From: Leishmania mexicana MHOM/GT/2001/U1103
Taxonomy: Eukaryota; Euglenozoa; Kinetoplastea; Trypanosomatida; Trypanosomatidae
NCBI RefSeq assembly: GCF_000234665.1
Contig: NC_018319.1
Coordinates: 372,001 to 436,000, forward strand
DNA: 64,000 nt
Direction of reading: 5' to 3'
Each line of letters opens with the position of its first letter. Positions within the stretch are counted from its first letter, which is position 1. Positions 59,225 to 64,000 of this stretch are shown here, one piece after another. A model generated the notes under the pieces. The model was not told where the DNA came from, searched no databases, and was given only the letters and a program-made list of their open reading frames with translations. Position numbers and translations under genes: made by a program.

Positions 59225-60104
59225 CACTTTGGCCACTGTGCGACACAAACGGTATTCGTGCTCGTGGGACTTGTTCGCTGGAAAGAGCGAGCGAGCGAGC
59301 GAGTCGGCGGGGCGTGGGCGTGACCGCTGCACACACAGACACAGAGCGGCAGATGCCAAAGGAGAAATGTGATGCCGAGCGATGATAAGCTCGTAGCGGG
59401 AAAGCAGGAAGTAACTGGCGCGAGGCGGTGTGTGGTGCGACGCGTTTGGGGTGGGGGTGGGGAGGTGGGGGAGGAGGGGCGTTGTGAATGGGAGTCGATG
59501 GAGCGGAGGCTGCAGAAACGCGGAGGGATGTGGCAGGGCTGCTGCGCGCGGGACATGTGCGCATAGGCCTCTTCGACGCACCAACAGGCACTCGTAGCCA
59601 CGTGCTGGCAGGGCTACCAAAATAGCGAGAGACGGAAGGTAGGTGGGTGGTGGGGAAGGGGGGAGGCCGGGAGTGCTGAGGAGGGCTCGTTCAACTGCCA
59701 TCTATCAGCACATCCACGCGAGGTGCCACCGCTGGGGAAGAGGTGCGAGGCGTGCACGGTGCGTGTGGTTGCTTATCTACGCATCACTTCGACGTGGGGT
59801 GCCGCCGACGAGAAGACGCGAGAAAAACCCCCTCCGAAAAAAAAGGCCCAAGAGGAAGGGGAGGGGGGCCAGGCGGGCGTGTCGAGTCCGAGGCGGGCAC
59901 TCAACCCGCGGTACGGAGGAGGGTGGTGATGGCAGTGGTGGTGGTGGGACCGGTCACGAGACGCATGCACCCGTGCGCGTACGCGTAGGCGCAGCAAGCG
60001 CACAGCCAGGCGAGGACGGATGAACGGAAATACCAAAACGGCAGCAGCAATACCAAGTAACAAAGAAGAGCAACAGCAAGAGAAACACACACACACACAT
60101 CTGT
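59225..60104. other. Intergenic region between the kinase and cNMP-domain genes
   Basis: 0.9 kb without a supported gene. Contains a GGGT/GGGGT-rich patch at 59450-59475, a short A run near 59839 and CA repeats at 60087-60100 beside the kinase stop codon. Confidence 0.65.
59278..59304 (-). promoter_or_regulatory. Spliced-leader acceptor of the cNMP-domain gene
   Basis: On the coding strand a (CTCG)n pyrimidine-rich tract is followed by CTCTTTCCAG ending at 59279-59278, 54 bases before the ATG at 59224. This is a classic trans-splice acceptor and supports that start over the ATG at 59701. Confidence 0.6.
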
Positions 60105-63100
60105 CTAGGAGGGCTGCGCTACGCTCGCCGTCGCTGGCCCCCGTGGTGAGGAGGACGACACCTCGTCCAGCAGGAGACTTACCCGCCACAGCATCTTGCG
60201 CAGCAGTGCCTCTATATTCACATCGTCGCAGCCGCTGCTGGCGCAGCGCCCGGACGAGCTGGGTGAGAGTGGCGTGCCAAACGACACCGTGGCATCGTGC
60301 TGCACCGGATCCCCTTCCACCTCGGCGTCGTCCTCCGTTGGCCACCGAGGATTGCTGCACTGCTTCGACAGCGGCGGTGATGCTTGCATCGAGAGCGGGT
60401 TGGCCATGCCCTGCCTCGATTGCGAAACTGTCACGGACGTCGTACAGGAAGACAGCGGACGTGGCAGCTTGGCAGGAGAGGTGTTGACTCCAGTGCTGCG
60501 GCGGTGCCGCGGGACCACCGTCACAGTGGTGGCCACCTCCGAAGTGCTGCTGGCAGACGCAGGCGAGGGCAGGGCGGAGCTGAGGGAGCTGTGAAGGGTC
60601 GTGAGTTGCGTCGCGCTCTGCGGTGGTGTGGCTTGGACGGTGGTAATGGAGGTGGAAGACGGCGCGTGGTCGAAACTGTCCTGCGCCCCAGTGATTGACC
60701 CACAACTCTTTCGCCAACACTGGTGCTGCTGCTGCTGCTGCTGGCGCCGCCGCACCTGGGACAACAAATCCTGCAACGATGCATCGATGCGCTGCAGATG
60801 GGTGAAGACCGGCGAATCGGCTTCGGAGGTGAGGTTGCTCAAGGGCGGCGCGTCTCCTGCCTCGGCGCCGCGACGGTCTTCGCTGCCAAAAGCCCCAGCG
60901 CCGCTGCTTCTGGCGGGGCGCCACTTTAAGTCCTGCGCGTGAGTCGCCGAGAGGGCCTCGGCCGTGAGGTAGGGTGTGCCTTGCGCCGATGAACGCCGCG
61001 AGAAGCCCGAGTGCATCGAGCAGAAGGCGGCGCTGGTCAGGTTGTCGTCGTCGTCGTCGTCATTGCCCTCGCGACCCACGGCGGCGTCTGCCGCGCCTCG
61101 CTGCTGACCATCTCTTTGGTGCTCATCGGCCACCACCAGGTAGACGCTGCCCTCGTTGCTCAGCGGTGCGGTGAGGTGGATGTTGCTTATGTTGCCACTT
61201 CCCATGCCGCTCCGACCGCCTCCAGCAACGTGGCGCCGCCGCTGCTGCCACACGGCTCGCGCATTGCTCGTCGAGAAGGTAGGGAAGACCGGCGGCGGCG
61301 CTACCACCGCCACGTTTGCGTAGTTCTGCTGCAGTAGAGGGCTGCTGCTCGTTTCACCCGCCATGCCACCTGTGACACTGCCGTCTGCGGAGGCCACGCT
61401 TGACCACGTGGCGAGACTGACCCGAGAGGCCGAGACAGGGCCGCCGGCCATCGACCCAGCCAATTTTGTGCTGCCAGTGCAGGGAGAGAAGAGCGGCGCC
61501 GACGACCGATCCTCCACCACGAAAAATGAATGATTTGTTATGGGTGGCCGCGCGCGACGCCGGCGGTTCGATGACGCGGCAGCCCCCACAAGCGGTACGC
61601 TGTCGGCGCGCGGCGTCATGCTGGTGGTGCCGTCGTCCGAAGTGTACGAGGCGGAACACAGCTGACTCAAGACGGGTTGAGTGAAGCGTGAGGCAGCAGT
61701 GGGTGCCGCCGCGGTGGACAGTGGCTTTGGCAGTGGTGACTGCGGCAGCGGCAACATTGTTCCACCGTGCTGCACCCCACCGTTGCCGCCTTCGATCGAT
61801 GCCGGCTCGCCCGGCCCACGCGCTTCCAGCGGGCTTCGCGCGGAGGGGCTGCGACTCATTGCCCCGCCCCGCCGCCGCGATGGCGTCTCCGGTACGTCGC
61901 CGCGATCCTTGCTTTGCCCTGTCACCGCCAGTGGGCTGGCCACGCCGACCACGCAGTCGGTGCGACACTCCCCTTCTCTGTTGCTGCTCAGTGTCGCATG
62001 ACTTCGCCCACTGCACGACCGCTCCGCATGCTGAAACACTCTGGAGGGCAGTTGCTGTACCGTGCTGCCGGCGCTGCTAGCCGTCTCGACGCACGCCGCG
62101 TTGCTCGTGTGCCAGTTCGCGGCGAGGTTGCTGAGGAAATCGTTGGCTGCGCTGTTCAGCACCTCGTCCATGTTGGCGCCCATAAAGCTGATGTTCCTGT
62201 TGAAGCTGAAGAAGGAGTAGTTTCCCGTCGGCTGCGCGAAGGACGCGTTGGCGAGGCCTACGGCACTGCCGGGGCTCAGCACGTGATCATTCGCGTCACC
62301 AAGGGTGGAGAACGGCACCTGCGAGGCACCGGGGGCAACTCCAGGGACGCCTTCAGCGGAAGCGTCGTCTCCGTGCTGTTCGCCTTTGATGTTCACCAGC
62401 GTCGGCACACTCATCATGCTCGAAAGCCGATCAAACGGCACGATGTTGCCAGCCTCGTCCAGCCGCACGTTGCGGCGCCGACCAGGAAAGCTGGGGGTAT
62501 AGCCAACGGCCTCGCTGCCTGTTGGCCGTGGCACCTTGCAAGCTGTCGTGGGAGTGCCCGTCCGCTGTGCAGTGCCGCCTTGATGCGTGAGCGCCTCGCT
62601 GCGCGCGTCGGCCTTGTTAAGCGCGCGGCCACTGCTGCTGCTGCTGCTGCTGTCGTCCGACGACGTCGCGAAGAAGTCTTTCTCGGCACTGTTTGTGGTG
62701 GTGGTGGTGCTGCCAGGGCCGCCTAGCTGATGCGAGGGCTTTCGCGTTGGCGGTGCCGGTGTTGCTTGCGGACGCGACCGCGTCTTCGAGCGCTTCTTCG
62801 GGGTCGGGGAGTGGTCATAGACGTCCTCCGTTTGTGGGTTGCGCGCGTCCGGCTCGGCCTCGTCGTTTCCGCCAGCGACGCCTGTGACTGGGTCGCGGTG
62901 CGCACCTTCGCTACCTGCGGCTGTCATCGCCTTGGACTTTTCATTCAACTCTGAAGACGAGGAGGATGAGCTCGTGGAGGAGGAGTCCCACTTGCGCAGG
63001 TAGCGCGTGAAGGTCGATGCCGCTTGATGCAAGCTGCCGTCCGTGGAGGTGACTGTGTTGACCAGCGGCGCCCCCGCACTTGATCCGGCAGGCCTCGTGC

Positions 63101-64000
63101 CATCGAGGCTCTCGGAGGCACCGCCCGCAGCCCGCGCCACCGTGTCGCTGCGCCGTGTGACGTCCTTATCGTCCTCGTCCTCGTCTCCCGTCGCTACCGC
63201 TGTGGTTGTCGCCGCCGTTGTTGTGGCTGCTGCACCCCGGGGCCGCTTTTCGCTAGCTGCCTCGTCGACCGCCGCGGCAGGCGCCGAGTTCAAGAAGGCC
63301 GTCGGCATCGGTTCGCCCGCGTTGTCGCTGGAGCTGCTGCTGGAGCTGAAGAAGTCGGAGGCGAGCCGACTCACCTTGAGGCAGTTACGCTGCTTCTCCA
63401 GCTTTTCCGCCTCTTCGGGCTCCTGGAAGGCAACAAACTTGTTCAGCACGTGCAGCAGCTGCGCCCGCTTCAGCGCCATCACGGCGGAGTTGCGGTCGCT
63501 GTGCGTCGACTCACTGAAGAGGCTCATCTGGAGCAGGTCCTGCGCCGTTGCACGCTGGCTCGGGTCGGGGTTCAGGCATGCGGAGACAAACTCCACAACG
63601 GAGGGGTGGCACTTGAAGAGCGGTGACAGGTCGGGGACGTCCGTCAGCGACGTGACAAAGTTTGTCAAGCCGGCGGGTCCTTTAATCGCCTTGATGTGCG
63701 CAAAGGGTGGCTTGTTCGTTGCCATCTCCATCGCAACACAGCCGAGTGACCAGATGTCGGAAGGAAAACTGTAGCCGATTTTGTTGCCATCCTCGTCCTC
63801 TTCCCCGGCCGACATACACTCGGGCGACATGTAGAGCGGACTACCTTGCATCACGTACAGCAGCTCCCCCTCGTTCACCGTCCGCGCCGTGCCAAAGTCG
63901 CCGATCTTGCCCTTGCCATCGTTGCTCAGCAGCACGTTGGCCGTCTTGATGTCACCGTGGACGTAATGCTGCGAGTGTATGTACGCAAGCCCCTCCACTA
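60105..64000 (-). CDS. Ser/Thr protein kinase, STE/MAPKKK-like, with long C-terminal tail (5' end outside window)
   Basis: The frame enters at the right edge, so the N-lobe (glycine loop, VAIK lysine) is not seen. Visible C-lobe: catalytic loop HGDIKTANVLL (63959 downward), DFG within IGDFGTART (63899-63891), GSPLYMSPE as the APE region, and DIWSLGCVAMEMATNKPPF. This pattern is that of STE11/MAPKKK-type kinases. The HRD arginine is Gly (HGD), so it is a non-RD kinase, but the catalytic Asp, the Lys two residues on and the Asn are all present, so activity is expected. The kinase domain ends after about 170 visible residues and is followed by some 1100 residues of Ser/Thr/Gly/Gln-rich, probably disordered sequence with Ser runs and a (Gln)6 run. 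Substrates are unknown. Confidence 0.88.
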   Translation of the reverse strand, partial: VEGLAYIHSQHYVHGDIKTANVLLSNDGKGKIGDFGTARTVNEGELLYVMQGSPLYMSPECMSAGEEDEDGNKIGYSFPSDIWSLGCVAMEMATNKPPFAHIKAIKGPAGLTNFVTSLTDVPDLSPLFKCHPSVVEFVSACLNPDPSQRATAQDLLQMSLFSESTHSDRNSAVMALKRAQLLHVLNKFVAFQEPEEAEKLEKQRNCLKVSRLASDFFSSSSSSSDNAGEPMPTAFLNSAPAAAVDEAASEKRPRGAAATTTAATTTAVATGDEDEDDKDVTRRSDTVARAAGGASESLDGTRPAGSSAGAPLVNTVTSTDGSLHQAASTFTRYLRKWDSSSTSSSSSSSELNEKSKAMTAAGSEGAHRDPVTGVAGGNDEAEPDARNPQTEDVYDHSPTPKKRSKTRSRPQATPAPPTRKPSHQLGGPGSTTTTTNSAEKDFFATSSDDSSSSSSSGRALNKADARSEALTHQGGTAQRTGTPTTACKVPRPTGSEAVGYTPSFPGRRRNVRLDEAGNIVPFDRLSSMMSVPTLVNIKGEQHGDDASAEGVPGVAPGASQVPFSTLGDANDHVLSPGSAVGLANASFAQPTGNYSFFSFNRNISFMGANMDEVLNSAANDFLSNLAANWHTSNAACVETASSAGSTVQQLPSRVFQHAERSCSGRSHATLSSNREGECRTDCVVGVASPLAVTGQSKDRGDVPETPSRRRGGAMSRSPSARSPLEARGPGEPASIEGGNGGVQHGGTMLPLPQSPLPKPLSTAAAPTAASRFTQPVLSQLCSASYTSDDGTTSMTPRADSVPLVGAAASSNRRRRARPPITNHSFFVVEDRSSAPLFSPCTGSTKLAGSMAGGPVSASRVSLATWSSVASADGSVTGGMAGETSSSPLLQQNYANVAVVAPPPVFPTFSTSNARAVWQQRRRHVAGGGRSGMGSGNISNIHLTAPLSNEGSVYLVVADEHQRDGQQRGAADAAVGREGNDDDDDDNLTSAAFCSMHSGFSRRSSAQGTPYLTAEALSATHAQDLKWRPARSSGAGAFGSEDRRGAEAGDAPPLSNLTSEADSPVFTHLQRIDASLQDLLSQVRRRQQQQQQHQCWRKSCGSITGAQDSFDHAPSSTSITTVQATPPQSATQLTTLHSSLSSALPSPASASSTSEVATTVTVVPRHRRSTGVNTSPAKLPRPLSSCTTSVTVSQSRQGMANPLSMQASPPLSKQCSNPRWPTEDDAEVEGDPVQHDATVSFGTPLSPSSSGRCASSGCDDVNIEALLRKMLWRVSLLLDEVSSSSPRGPATASVAQPS

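Noticed and set aside
53..64000. tRNA, rRNA, snoRNA or spliced-leader RNA genes
   Set aside because: I looked for tRNA-like clover-leaf blocks and known SL motifs in intergenic regions and saw none; a covariance-model search would be needed to exclude small snoRNAs.

Overview
The window comes from a trypanosomatid nuclear chromosome, most likely Leishmania or a close Leishmaniinae relative. The evidence is that every supportable gene lies on the minus strand, coding regions are GC-rich and intron-free, intergenic tracts of 0.6-2.6 kb are full of GT/CA, TA and G-rich simple repeats, and pyrimidine tracts followed by AG (trans-splice acceptor signals) lie upstream of start codons on the coding strand. 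The gene content (tryparedoxin peroxidase array, split SDH2C, kinetoplastid-type ERV1, large NAD-GDH) also fits. From memory, the neighbourhood (TFIIB, TXNPx, GDH, SDH2C, S3, ERV1) corresponds to Leishmania chromosome 15 / T. brucei chromosome 9. I could not run an alignment, so species is not assigned. There is no strand switch, so the whole window is part of one directional (polycistronic) gene cluster transcribed from right to left. In transcription order it holds: a protein kinase with a very long disordered tail (open at the right edge); a cyclic-nucleotide-binding-like protein with a nucleoside-phosphorylase-like C-terminus; an unrecognised giant protein of about 3180 residues; a TFIIB-like transcription factor; a tryparedoxin peroxidase (TXNPx) array alternating with a small one-pass membrane protein and interrupted by a 100-N assembly gap; an SNW/SKIP (Prp45) splicing factor; a long-chain polyprenyl (solanesyl) diphosphate synthase; mitochondrial NAD-dependent glutamate dehydrogenase; ribosomal protein eL6; SDH2C (half of succinate dehydrogenase iron-sulphur subunit); RAD9; UBA5; ERV1; ribosomal protein uS3; an Ase1/PRC1/MAP65-type microtubule bundler; an EF-hand-like small protein; and a HEAT-repeat phosphatase 2A regulatory-A-like protein that runs off the left edge. 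As usual in trypanosomatids the neighbours are not a functional operon: translation, DNA repair, mitochondrial metabolism, redox defence and cytoskeleton genes are interspersed and are expected to be regulated after transcription through their UTRs. No mobile element, CRISPR array, RNA gene or obviously new multi-gene system was found. The most interesting items are the TXNPx paralogue with an SKL terminus and active-site changes, the cNMP-domain/phosphorylase fusion, the giant protein with acidic tryptophan motifs, and an unusual non-repetitive island between the uS3 and ERV1 genes.
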